The notes beneath the pieces are model-generated. The model did no database searches. It was not told where the DNA came from and saw nothing but the letters and a program-made list of their open reading frames with translations. 64,000 nt of DNA. Origin: Amblyornis subalaris (Eukaryota; Chordata; Aves; Passeriformes; Ptilonorhynchidae). Positions 35,381 to 46,700 of the stretch are shown here, piece after piece. Where the stretch lies: NCBI GenBank assembly GCA_018881555.1, contig JACAXG010000234.1:1-64000 (forward strand), in the 5' to 3' direction. Position 1 is the stretch's first letter; each line of letters begins with the position of its first letter. Position numbers and translations under genes: made by a program.

Positions 35381-36036
35381 TAGGGGGGGAGGATGCTGGG
35401 GCAAAGCTGCTTTTTTTCTTTATTTTTTAAAGCTTTATTATGATATATTATTTTTTTTCCGGTGGCTGTTTGTGTGTCTTTCCCCTCCACCCTCCCTCTC
35501 CTTTTAATCCTTATAATTTAAATCAAAAGTGCCGGGGAGAAGAAGGGGGGGAGCGCCGTGTCTGCAGGGCGAGGCCGGGCGTAAATCTCTTGGAGGGATA
35601 AACATGTCATTTGTTCCCTTTGTATGGTAATGCTGTCCCCCCCCAGCTGCCCCCCCCATACATCCTCCCTACAAAAGATCCCAATTACCCATCGGCTGCC
35701 TCATTATACTCCTTACACAGCCCCGGCGAGAGGCGTGTGTGTGCGAGGAGCCGAGGGGAAGGGGGGTGGATGAAGGGGGGAGAAACAGCACCTGAATTAT
35801 TCAGAAAATAAAATAAAATTCAAAAATCCGGAGGCGGCGGGAGGGAGAGATGCCGCGACCCCGGAGGGATGCGGCGACCCCGCGGCCTAACACGGAGCAG
35901 GTGCCCCCCAGAGCCTCCTGCAGCGCAGGGGCTGCTTCCCCCCCCCACCCCATTGGTTTATTTCTCCCCTCCTTTTTCACGCTTTTATTTTTATTTCTTT
36001 TTTTTTCTCTCCACCCTTTTAGCCATCACCACCCCT

Positions 36037-36068
36037 NCTCCCTCTGCCTTTCCCCCTCCCTCCCTCCT
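36037..36068. other. Junction between the duplicated units (N plus polypyrimidine string)
   Basis: One N, then pyrimidine-rich sequence. Bases 36038-36071 (34 nt) are identical to 34196-34229 and to 36277-36310 inside the units. A shared low-complexity string beside an N is what an assembler leaves when it closes a loop wrongly, but it would also suit a microhomology-mediated duplication. Confidence 0.8.
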
Positions 36069-38117
36069 CCCTTTCTTCCCCCCCGGAGGGCTGGGGCGGG
36101 GGGGATGAAGGATGAAGCCAGGGCGGTTTATCCGTGGGCTCCCCCCGCCCCCCCCCCCCCATGGTACCCGGGTGACCTTTCAAATCAAAGCCCGGCTCGT
36201 ACCTACCAAGGTGCATTGGGCAGCAAGGGCTGGGGGGTGCTGGGGAGGGGGGGGGTGATGCACCCGGGCTCTCCCCCTCCCTCTGCCTTTCCCCCTCCCT
36301 CCCTCCTCCCTCCTCCCTCCCTCGCTGCTCCCTCCCTCTCTCTCTCTGCTGCATTTTGCATGAGCTATCTAGGTCATTAGCATTTTAGCGTATGCAAGAC
36401 TTGACAAAGCTGATGAGAAGCCAGATGGGCCCCTCTCCTCTTTTTTTTGCACCACTTGGGATCTGAGCGAAAGGATTGACTGCAGCAGGCGAACGGGGGA
36501 AGGTTTATTGCGCTCCTCCAGACCCCCCCGTTTATAGCAGCGCGGCGGGGCTCGGGGCAGGCGGCAGAGAGCGGGCAGCGTTGGGCAGAGACGGAGGGCA
36601 GGTAACGGGGCCCCCCCGCCGCCCCCCACCCCACAGCCCGGGGGTTCTTTGATTTGATAGAGGGTTTTTTCCGGGGTGGGGGGGGGGGGTTAGGTTGGGT
36701 TTTGTCCCCCCTCCCCCCCGCCCATGGGGAAGGGCGCGCCGAGCCTCCGCGGGGCGCGGAGAACAAAGGCTGGGCTCCGCGGGGTCCCTCTCCCCCCTCC
36801 CCTCCTTCCCCCCTCCCTTTTTTTCTTTTCTTTTCCCATTTCCCCTTCTTCTTCTATATATTTTCTTCCTCCCGAGGAAAGGCCCCTCTCTCCGTGTTCA
36901 CAGCGGACCTTGATTTAAATGTCCATACAATTAAGGCACGCGGTGAATGCCAAGAACGAGGCTGACCAGCATCGAGGCCGGAGGCGGCTCCGCGGCTCTC
37001 CGCACAAGCGGAACCCCCCGCACCCCCTGACATGCCCCCCCCCATCCCCCGAGCTCGGCCGCGGGGCGCGCAGGCAGCGCTGCGCACCGGCGCAGGTGGC
37101 ACCGCAGCGCGGGGAGGGGGCGGAGAGGGATGCATGGGCTGCGATGGGATGCGATGGGATCGGGGCACACGGCAGCTTTCGGGGGGCTCCCCGGGATGCA
37201 GGAGAGGGGGTCCCTGCGCGCACAGGCGCCCGGGGTGTGAAATCCGGAGCTGTCACTCGGGGGTGCCCCGCGGGTGGGCCCCGGGGGGACGCGGCTGCTG
37301 CCCCCGGGGGGGTCGCGGCTGCTGCCCCCGGGGCTGCTCCGCTGCCGCCGCTTTGTGCTTTGCCTTTTCTCTCGCCTTTTCTCCGCAGAGCGATGAGTTT
37401 TTTCCTTGCTAAAAGCAAGGGCAGGTCTTGGGGTCACCGGGGCTCACGCTGCTTCCCCGGCTAGGGGGGGAGGATGCTGGGGCAAAGCTGCTTTTTTTCT
37501 TTATTTTTTAAAGCTTTATTATGATATATTATTTTTTTTCCGGTGGCTGTTTGTGTGTCTTTCCCCTCCACCCTCCCTCTCCTTTTAATCCTTATAATTT
37601 AAATCAAAAGTGCCGGGGAGAAGAAGGGGGGGAGCGCCGTGTCTGCAGGGCGAGGCCGGGCGTAAATCTCTTGGAGGGATAAACATGTCATTTGTTCCCT
37701 TTGTATGGTAATGCTGTCCCCCCCCAGCTGCCCCCCCCATACATCCTCCCTACAAAAGATCCCAATTACCCATCGGCTGCCTCATTATACTCCTTACACA
37801 GCCCCGGCGAGAGGCGTGTGTGTGCGAGGAGCCGAGGGGAAGGGGGGTGGATGAAGGGGGGAGAAACAGCACCTGAATTATTCAGAAAATAAAATAAAAT
37901 TCAAAAATCCGGAGGCGGCGGGAGGGAGAGATGCCGCGACCCCGGAGGGATGCGGCGACCCCGCGGCCTAACACGGAGCAGGTGCCCCCCAGAGCCTCCT
38001 GCAGCGCAGGGGCTGCTTCCCCCCCCCACCCCATTGGTTTATTTCTCCCCTCCTTTTTCACGCTTTTATTTTTATTTCTTTTTTTTTCTCTCCACCCTTT
38101 TAGCCATCACCACCCCT
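36069..38117. repeat. Tandem duplication unit 2 (contains second miR-124 hairpin)
   Basis: Second copy of the 2.05-kb unit, in the same orientation as unit 1. The right flank after 38117 is unique. If the duplication is false, the true locus would read from the left flank of unit 1 through one unit into this right flank. Confidence 0.9.
36880..36964 (+). ncRNA. MIR124-1: miR-124 precursor hairpin, copy 2 (in tandem duplicate)
   Basis: Base-for-base identical to the hairpin at 34799-34883, with 5p at 36893-36914 and 3p at 36932-36953. It is in the same orientation, 2,081 bases downstream. If real, this is a tandem miR-124 pair from one host transcript. If the duplication is an assembly error, it is the same gene counted twice. 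From the sequence alone both readings stay open, and I lean to artefact. Confidence 0.6.
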
Positions 38118-38194
38118 CTGCCCTGCTCCCCGCTGGGGCCCTTCACCTCCTTTCCCTTCTCCCGTCCCTCTCCTCCCTTCCCTTCTCTTTGCAG

Positions 38195-38585
38195 CTGGAG
38201 GCCAACCGCCCCGCATCCCTTCATCCCGGCCCATCCCAGTGCTCCCAGCAGGTGCCTGCCACTGGGGAAGGACAGGCCTTACCGGAGGGGACAATCCCCC
38301 ACCCCTCAGGGCATCTGCAGAGCTGTCCCNAATTTGGGGGGCCCTTGGTGACGGCGCGGGGGGTCCATCTCTCTTTGCAGCTCCGCTCACAGACCCTCAC
38401 CTANGGAACGGTGCCCTTGGGAACATTGACAGCAGCTCGGGGTCCCCGGGACGCCTCTTTGCACCCCACCGAGGGGTTCTGCAGGTATTTCGGGACATCC
38501 CTCCCTGGGCTCGCGTCCCGGCCGGTGCGGATGCCGCAAGGAGCCCGTCGGGTCGTGCCAATAAAGCTCTTTCCTTGCGGGTTCC
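38195..38585 (+). ncRNA. Candidate terminal exon of the miR-124 host transcript (Rncr3-like)
   Basis: A long uninterrupted pyrimidine tract ends in tttgcag at 38188-38194, an almost ideal splice acceptor. About 365 bases on is AATAAA (38560-38565), followed by a T/G-rich stretch, which suits polyadenylation. The interval lies just after the duplicated unit, on the same strand as miR-124, and has no protein-like frame. In mammals the miR-124-1 host is a spliced polyadenylated long non-coding RNA. Exon assignment is inferred. Confidence 0.4.
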
Positions 38586-39050
38586 CGCATCCTCTCCTTT
38601 GTTCGCGGAGGTTTCTCGCCCGTCTCTTTCNGGCGGCGGAGGCAGGACCCCCCTGAAGGACCCGCACTCAGCACCAGGTGGGGGATGAATATTGAAATCC
38701 NCCCCAAAATAAAAACCTTCAACCTTTCAATTCGGCGGCCCACGGTCGCCTGCTCAACCCTGGGCGGGCGCCTCCGCATCCTGGACCTCCGGGAGAGTCT
38801 GAACTGCCAGAGGGCTCCTGTTTANTGAATAAAAGGGGGGAAAAGAAAGAGATTTGGGGTGCCTTCTCTTTGGGATTGCCTCCGTCCCGGGCAGGCAGAT
38901 CCCTGCCGTGCCGCACTACGCGCCGAGCATCCCTCTGCGGCACCGCCGGCCCCACAGCACCCGGCCCTCACTCACAGGATGGATTTTCCTTTAAAGCTGC
39001 GGCATGGGAGAGAAAAGCAAGACCTAAATAACCCCAAATAAATAAACAAC

Positions 39051-41064
39051 CTGTTTCTGTCTTGCGAAATGGCCGGGATGAAGAGACGCCATGGCCGNGC
39101 ATCCGAAGGCCTGGTACCCCCGCCGGGCCCGGCTGCCTCCCTCGGGCTCAGCCCGGAGGGATGGAGAGGAGGGGGCACGAGGCTCTTATCAATACTAATC
39201 CCAAGAAATATTGCTATGCCCTGAATAAATCAGGCCGGAGGTTCCTCCAAGACCTTTTCCCCCTTGAGATGAGCTGCAGTGCGGCCCCTCCTCTTCTGGG
39301 TGGACACTTTGGGAAGGGAAATGGTGCGGGTTGGGGGGTGGGGGGGAGGTGGACAGATGCGTTTGGTTTTTTCGCTGAGGGATGGAGGAGGAGGTGGCAC
39401 GATTTTATTCCAAGCACGTCAGCTCCCCCCTCCCTCCCTGTCCCCTCCTTCCTCCCTCCACCCGCAGTCCGATGTAAACATAACGGCAGAGACCTGCCAG
39501 GCTCCATCCCCACTTGGATTATAGGGGGGAATTAAGCAGCTGTGATTAACACGGCGATGCCCCCGAATAACCTTCAGGCGTCTGGCCCTCAAGGTCATGT
39601 GCTGGAAGGGGACGGGGACAGGGACCCTGGGGTGCCCATCCCGTGGGCAGCGGCAAGGGATGGATGGAGCNGATCCGTGGGGAGCGCAGATCCCTCCATC
39701 TCCGATTTTATGCTGGTTTTATTTCTCCCTGCCCACGCCCACCCCTGACCGATTTGCTCGCCACTGCAGCGCTGGTTGGGCTGGAGATGCTCTGGCTCCA
39801 GCGGGGAGGTGGAATGGAAGATGTGGGAAATTCCTCTATTTCCCTCATTTCCTAGATCTCCGCGGAGTGCCAGCCCCATCCAGCTCTGCTCTTCACCCAG
39901 CGCCATGAAGGGTGATGGTCTCCATGGAAAGGTCTTTTCCTCCATATCCCCNCAGCATCCAGCTCCTTTTTTCCGTTTATTTTTATGCTGAGTGCCTCCT
40001 TGAACCACAAACCAACACATCTCCTAGCAGCAGCAGTCAAAGTGGGCGTTTTATTGGGAAATCTAATCAGGTTTCGAGGGGAAAATCCTTTCTTAATGTC
40101 TCAGCTAAGCAACAAGCTCCATTAAATTGTTTAGACTATAAAAAAGGCCAAGAGTNCCACATCCTTTTTTCCTCCCTGCTCTTCCTGGACAGCGCCGTCA
40201 TCCCCGCGCTCCGCTCCGCCGTCTTCAAAGCCCAAACAAGCCTCAATGACACAGGACTCACATGTCATTCCCCGACATCCCCCCTGCCCCGCCTCCCCCC
40301 AGCAACAGAGTCACAAATCATCTCAAACACACTAAATTTAGACCGGCAGCGCGACCACGAGCAGGGATTTCAGTGACATCACTGCTGGAAATTAAGGGGT
40401 CAAACAGGGAAGCTGAACGCGGCGCCCTGAGGAGCGGGGACAACGCTTCATTGATTCTTCCTCACGCCGAGGGCCACCCTGTCTTGAGACATCTCCAAGC
40501 ATCCCCTCAAAATGTATTTCTCCCAGCACCCAAAATGCCCAGAGCTGGCCAGCCATTAGATTAATTCCCATCAGGAGCTGGGCCCCAATGGATCGGCACT
40601 GCTGAGATGCGTGGTGTGACCGGGAGAATCCAAAGGAGCAAAGCCGATGAGCTTTGCCTGGTGCAGAGGCCGGGAGAGAGGGGACTCACATCTCACCCTG
40701 GAGCTGGAAGGTGGGTCCAGCATTCCCAGCGTGGCTGGTGATGGAGGATACACCATTTCCATGGCACTTGCACGGTTTGTGTGTGCACACAGTCCACAGT
40801 CGTGCTGTGGTTACGGGGTGGGGATGGTACTGTGGCATCCCAGTGCCTGTAGTGCTTCCTGCCTGCTTTGCTCTGCAGAGCCAAAAAAACCACTTCACAT
40901 CAGGAAAAGGGAGTCAGGGCTGAGTCCTGAGGTGGGAATGGGGCTGCTCTGGAGTGAGAGGTCCAGTGTTCCAGAGGATGAGGAAAGAAGAGAGATTCCC
41001 ATGCCTCCTATTGTGCTGCCGTTGGAGCGGCAGAACCTGAGCTCCTCAACAAGATTGGATGGAT
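39051..41064. other. Intergenic DNA downstream of the miR-124 island; no mobile elements
   Basis: Mixed GC with purine/pyrimidine-rich runs near 39420-39460 and a poly-G patch near 39330-39350. An AT-rich block at 40035-40150 could be regulatory. No exon recognised. Confidence 0.5.
40035..40150. promoter_or_regulatory. Candidate conserved regulatory block
   Basis: AT-rich, non-repetitive, with 'attgggaaatctaatcaggt', 'tctcagctaagcaac' and 'attaaattgtttagac'. TAATC (bicoid/OTX-type) and TAAAT cores are present. Motif-based guess. Confidence 0.25.
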
Positions 41065-41462
41065 TCATAGACTCACAGAATCCCACGCTGGTTTCAGTTG
41101 GAAAGGACCTGGAAGCTTATGTAGTTCCAATCATCTAGTTGCAACCTCCTGCCATGGGCAGGGACACCTTCCACTATCCCNGGTTGCTCCAAGCCCTGTC
41201 CAATTTGGCCTTGGACACTTCCAGGGATGGGGCAGTCACAGCTTTTCTGGGCAACCTGTGCCAGGGCCTCGCCACCCTCACAGGGAAAAATTCCTTCCCA
41301 ATATCCCACCCAAATCTCCCCTTTTTCAGTTTGAAGCCATTTCCTCTTGTCCTGTCCTTCCAGGCCCTTGTCCAAAGTCCCTCTCCATCTCTCTCAGAGC
41401 TCCTTTAGGCACTGGAAGGGGCTCTGAGGTCTCTCTGGAGCCTTCTCTTCTCCAGGCTGAAC
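41065..41462 (-). mobile_element. CR1 LINE 3' fragment (about 400 bp)
   Basis: Reverse-complement CR1 from 'tcatagactcacagaatccc' through 'ggttgctccaagccctgtcc' and 'ccatttcctcttgtcctgtc' to 'cttctccaggctgaacaa'. It ends the repeat-free interval that begins at 25377. Confidence 0.92.
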
Positions 41463-43671
41463 AATAAATTACTGCTTGGGGGCCATAACCTCTTGGAAAG
41501 TCATCCAAGAGAGGCTGAGATGATACTTTTAGAGGTCTGTTGCTCCNAGCACCTACACCCTTTTGTCATCAGCGACCCTTCACTTCTGCTGTGGTTTTTT
41601 GGCAGCACAAAAAGGCTGGAAAATGCTGCCTCTGCCCTTTGAATTTCATGTTCCCCTTGCCCCAGTGGTGAGAAATGAAAAATAAACGAACAAGCCAATG
41701 GCTCCTGCAGCATCAATTCCTCCTACAGGCACAAAATACTCCATGGTGGGGGAGAGGGAAGAGGTTGGGGACTAAAATCTGACCTAAATCACTTCGGCCA
41801 CGGCAGCACACGAGGATTTCTCCATCACTGACACACGCAGTGGCAATTCTATGAATGTTTGCTTATTTTTATGGAGATTTTGCCTTTCAAACCAAGTGTT
41901 TCCATGTGGCACCAGCTGTGGGGATGAGCTAATGCAAAGCTCAGTCATTTCCCCGCTCACACGGGTCTTCCTCCGCAGCCGCAGCCGCTCCGATAACATC
42001 TCATCCAGGGGAAGACAAAAGTAACGCGTGTGCATGTGTAATTTTCAATGTCAATGCGTTCAGCGAGGAGTTGGAATCATGAAAGTTATTTCATTTATTA
42101 CAATCATACATAAAGCCTCTTAGAGCTGCAGACTTGGAATAGGCAATTATGCCCATAGGTTAATAACACGCAGCGATTTGACTGACAACTGGAATTAGAT
42201 TTAAACACGGCAGAGTGGCAGCTAAAGGCACTTTATTAAAACTGTGGCTGGGGATTTGTTCAAAATACCAGTTGCATACCTTTCCTGGTAAAATATTTAT
42301 AGGTAGCATTATATTGTGGCCCATTATATTGCGTTTTCTTCTCCTTTCCCTTGCTACTTTGAGCTCTGCCGTACAGCGAGGAATTTACCNGGTCAGATTT
42401 TCCTGGAGAGAAGGCGAATGCCCGAGGTTGCTTCAGTGATGTGATGGGATGTGATTCGCAGTGGGAAGGGGCCATATAGCAGTGATTAACTCTAGGCCTA
42501 CGAGGGACCTGAACTTACCTCTCCATCCTCTCTCCTTATCACTCCCCAGTGCAGCATCCTCTTAACGCTGCCCTCGTTAGCCCAGAGTTAATGATCCCAA
42601 CAGCCCAAACAAAACCAGGATCAGTGACTGGTACAGTCAGTAAAATAAATGTTGTTTGATTCTGTTGATACTGGGAGTTTTTCCTGCTACCAGGGAAGTT
42701 TTTCCTTGTGAGGTTAGTTTAGCAATGGATTACCTGCAACCAGGATGGAGTCCCTGCTCCTGGGAAGTTTGAATACCAATTTGGAAAAATGTGTGTCAGG
42801 AATGACAGGAGAAAACACTTGATCCTGCCTTGGGACAAGGAGGTGGGTTAGAGCCCAGTATTTCCCATCATTCCTGCAAAAAAACACTAAATTGCTTTAA
42901 AATAATAGCTAAGGACCAGCTGGGGCTGGGCCAAGTGACATCCAAAGGTTCCAACCTAACATTAGTCCATGAGTCCAGATAACCTGGAAATGAAGATTGA
43001 AATCCCAAAGGCTTTTTGTGTGCCACTGCCATCACTGGCAGCCAATGGAAAAGACAGGTGAAATCTGAAATGCCCTTAAAATTAACTCCCAATTCCCACA
43101 TCTCTCTTTCTTGCCTCATTTGTGTGGTGTGGAAAATATCTATAAAATAAGAGCTGCCTTGCAGCCTATTCCAATGCAGCAGCCATCCATGGGCCAGGGG
43201 TTAAAAACCAGGAGCACTGTATGGGATTCAAGGATTTCACTTGAAAATCAGCAAGTCCAAAATCAGCAGGGAAGAAAGGGCAATACAGTGTCTGGAGAGG
43301 AAAAAGTGACAGTTCCTGTTTTTAGTTCACTGAAGGACGATACAAGTAGATCTCCAAGCTGATGGCCAAATCCAGGAAAGAACAAGGAGGATTACAGGTG
43401 GATTTAACCGAGAGAGAACTTCTCACCCAGGACATCACTGGCAAAACAGAGTCTGTAGTCCAGACCTCCAGATTCCCAGTCTTCTGGAACAAAACTTAAT
43501 GGCTCAAAATCAGAGTTTAAGCAAAAACATTTTCTTTAGTTTCAAGGAATGGGAAGCTAGAGGTGCACCTGGCTGAAAAAGGAGCTGGAATCCACCATTC
43601 CATTGTCATTCCCTGCCTGGCTGCAGCGTTTCCAGACCAGCAGCCATCCTCTGGCTGAAGATGTCCCAGCT
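41463..43671. other. Intergenic DNA, no gene recognised
   Basis: AT-rich with one enhancer-like block (42060-42215) and no mobile element recognised. Confidence 0.5.
42060..42215. promoter_or_regulatory. Candidate conserved regulatory block
   Basis: Non-repetitive AT-rich run with TTTCATTTATTACAATCATA, 'ggcaattatgcccataggtt' and 'ggttaataacacgcagcga'. HNF1/homeodomain-like GTTAATAA is present, plus TAATAAC and ATTTGACTGACAA cores. Texture and motif based only. Confidence 0.28.
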
Positions 43672-43741
43672 CATTGCAGGGGGCTGGACTAGGTGAACTT
43701 TAAAGGTTCCTTTCCAACCCAAATAGTTCCGTGATTATCCA
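43672..43741 (+). mobile_element. CR1 LINE 3'-end fragment (short)
   Basis: Forward terminus 'gggggctggactaggtgaac', 'tttccaacccaaatagttcc', 'gtgatta'. Confidence 0.8.
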
Positions 43742-46700
43742 TGGGCCCTGCAGTGGTCCCTGCTCACCAGGATGAAGAATAGGCTCCAGCAAAGCTCTAG
43801 CTCCAGATTTTGACCCTACAGACCTCTCCTACCAACCAAGGGACCCCAACCCTTCATTTTAAACCCCTTATTATGCAAGAATTAAAATGAAATGAAGCCT
43901 GAGAGCACCACCTATAAAAAGATCATCCCTGTGCTCCTCATGCATTAAACATGAAGGCTCAGAGCCTTCCTGAGATGCCATGGCAGGAGAGCAGCTCCCT
44001 GGGCTNGCATTACCTGGTCCTGATGCCGTGACCTTTCCCCAAAGGCCAGCCTGTGGAGCAGCTCCCCACGAGGTCAGCAGTGCCCACACACAAACAGACA
44101 CACGTTCCCAGCAGCTTTTCCCAGCAGATTTATGGAGTGCCAGTGCCAGTGGCAGTTTTGGAGNAGAAAGTGCCAGGAGATGAATTAACCAGAGGCGTGT
44201 GCAGGGCACCGGCTCAATCCTGGGGCAACCCCCTTTGTTAAAATGCCCAGGGGAGGAGACCTCCTATTTTTTTTTTTTTTTTAATACCCTGGAAGATTTA
44301 TAACCCTTTTTGTCAGGTTCTCCCTCCTACCAGTGATAAAACTCACCCTGGCACAACTTGAGCCCAGGATCAGCTTTTAAAGCGTGGCAGAGAAAACCTC
44401 TGTGATTTAAAGCAAACATCCAGTCCTTGGCTGCAGCCCAGACCAAATTCAGGGAGTATCTCAGTGTTTCCAGACTGAGAAAGGGGGTTCATGTGTGAAA
44501 TCCAGAAGGGATCAGCTCAACTGAGCCCAGCCAACATTTACCCTGTCACCCCAGTCCCTGGTGCGTTGGGTGTAGGTGATTTGTCTCAAAAAGATTCTTG
44601 TGTCACCAGCTTGTGTAATTTTACCATCCATCTCATTTTATGAGGGTATAAATATCTGTAGGAACACATATAAACACATATATGTTGTTTTTCCTAAAGC
44701 CCTAGGCCCTAGAGGCAAAACTCAGTTTTTAAAAACCTCGACTTTTCAAAGGCTTTGAGGGATGAGCTGAGTTTACTCGAGCAGCTAAAAAAAAACCCAG
44801 AAGGCAAACCCAAAGTACATTAGAAAGAGCACTAAAAATACCATCAAAAAATTGGAAGCAATTTTGTGATCTGGGGGTTTCTTGCTGGGTTTTCTGGGTG
44901 TTTGGGGTTGGAGATAATGGCTCTGGAAGTGGAGGGCGGCGTGGTTTTATTTCAGGATCAATATCAGGGTGGAGCAAATGATGTATTTATCTGCAAGGCT
45001 GAAAAGATCTAATCGTGCCCTGTTTTGCACTAATGCAGCTCTGTGGCACCACCAGAGAGTACCAGAGTACCCAAAATGTGCTTTGTTTTCCAGCCCATCC
45101 CTGGTTTTTGTCGTGCATCCTGTCCATCCTGGTCTCACCCCAGTGGTTTTATGGGTTATTTCGAGGATGCCCAAATCTCTGCTCCATCCCTCATGCTTCA
45201 GGGTGGAAAAATGGGACTACCATCATCCTGTAGGAGTTCCCACTAGGTAATAAGGCCTTTGTGGATGATCTTAGCTGGGGGGAGACTTCAAGGACATACC
45301 CAGAGATACCCAGGAGCAATAATTGCACAAGGAGATGAGATTCCCAGGGAGACCCAGCCCAGCCCCACGGACATGAAACCACAATTGTCATCTGTGATGA
45401 ACAACAGAGAGGGGAACATACAGGAAACAGCAATTAAACCATTAAAGTCTTGGGCAGCTTCCCAGTGACCAGCAGCCCTTAGATATATAAATATCTCCCA
45501 TGGCATAAAAGGAGCTGTTCTCTACCCATTACGTCCCCAATGACCTTCAAGAGGGACGAGTGGGTTGGGATTGTCACATTGAACTGGCATCTTCTGCTCC
45601 ATCTGCTGAGTGACACATCCAGAAGGGAGTCTGGTTCCCTTTGGACAAGGAGCTCCTGCTCCCCTACAGCAGTGCTTGGCAATCCCAGTTGAAATCCAGC
45701 CGAGATCCCAGCTGAAATTATCCTATGGCCTGTTACTGCCCAGATCTGCTTCCTGTAAATCCCTGGCTGCGAGGAGGGAAATAACTGACCTGGAAGGTGG
45801 CAAACGTGCTGCTGTTAACACTTTTCAGTGTTAAAATAGAGATTTCCATTGTTAACCTGAATGTTTTGTGCTCGTGTTTTGTATCACCTCCCAAACACCC
45901 CGGGGGATCAGCCCAGGGCACAGAGGGTTTCTGGACTCCCAGGCCTTGTGGCTCAAGTTTACTTTAATAGTCAAGCTGAGTGAAATGCAAAATATCTCCA
46001 TGGGTGCTGAAAAATGTGGTCAGTAATTACAAATGGTTGTCCTTTAATTAGCCAAAGGAACAGCCCTGAGACCGAGAGTGGAACCGAGATAACCCAGGGA
46101 AGATCCATGATCATAAAAGACAGTGACAGCCTAACTTTTCATCAGTCAGAAATCATTCTTGGCATGTGCTGCTTGTTGGGAGAAGAGTTTTGGGGACAGA
46201 TATCAAGACTGATTGCTCCATTCAGTCTGGATGGTTTTTGTTAAAACCACCACCAGCAGATTTAGTGATGTTTACATTTAAATAATCACCCTGGGTTTTC
46301 AAAGCCCTTCCTGCTTTGACAGGTCTGGATCTACGACTCCAAGATGAGCAGTGCTGCACACACCTCCGGGTGTCAGCAGAGCCAGGCTGGGATATTCCCA
46401 CCGGGGAGGCTCAAATGTGCTGTTCTGGTGGTCCCCAAGCAGGAGGAAATGCTCCCCTGCATCCCAATACCTGCATGACATCCCCCACTCGGCCAGAAAC
46501 CCTCACTGTCGGTACCAGGTTTGGTGGTTTAACCCCGAAAAGGGCTGCGGGGCCATTCCTGCTGGCTGAGCTCCATGGGGATGGAGAAGTGGATATGTCG
46601 GTGGGAATTCTGCTGCACTTTTCCCTTCCCACCAGCCGTGGAGGCTTTCCCTGCCATTCCTGCTGCCGCACGGAGTGATGCTGCAGCAGGGAGCGTCTGC

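Larger units (their letters stand above)
33988..36036. repeat. Tandem duplication unit 1 (contains miR-124 hairpin)
   Basis: Aligned base for base with unit 2 at a constant offset of 2,081. I could detect only four substitutions, at 34003, 34061, 34062 and 34082. All are in the first 95 bases, and the remaining 1.95 kb appears identical, homopolymer lengths included where I counted them. The left flank (before 33988) is unique. The right edge is followed by an N at 36037. Confidence 0.9.
32820..39050. promoter_or_regulatory. CpG island complex spanning the miR-124 locus
   Basis: High G+C with abundant CpG from just after the gap to about 39 kb, including many long G and C homopolymers. Part of its length results from the duplicated 2.08-kb unit, so a single-copy island would be about 4 kb. 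Such islands mark promoters of the neural miR-124 host genes. Open frames inside (for example those of 160-240 codons at 34834-35383, 36915-37464 and 37931-38656) are stop-poor because of GC content and have no protein signature. Confidence 0.6.

Noticed and set aside
34834..35383. Several overlapping 100-180-codon frames on both strands, repeated in 36915-37464
   Set aside because: They overlap the miR-124 hairpin, are Pro/Ala/Gly/Arg-rich shadows of a CpG island and show no protein motif.
37931..38656. 241-codon forward frame
   Set aside because: Low-complexity composition, it spans a strong splice acceptor and AATAAA, contains N bases and resembles no family.
38655..38680. Canonical RE1 site
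   Set aside because: Only the left half (TCAGCACC) is present; the right half does not match.
40186..40196. RE1 right half (GGACAGCGCC)
   Set aside because: No left half at any accepted spacing upstream.
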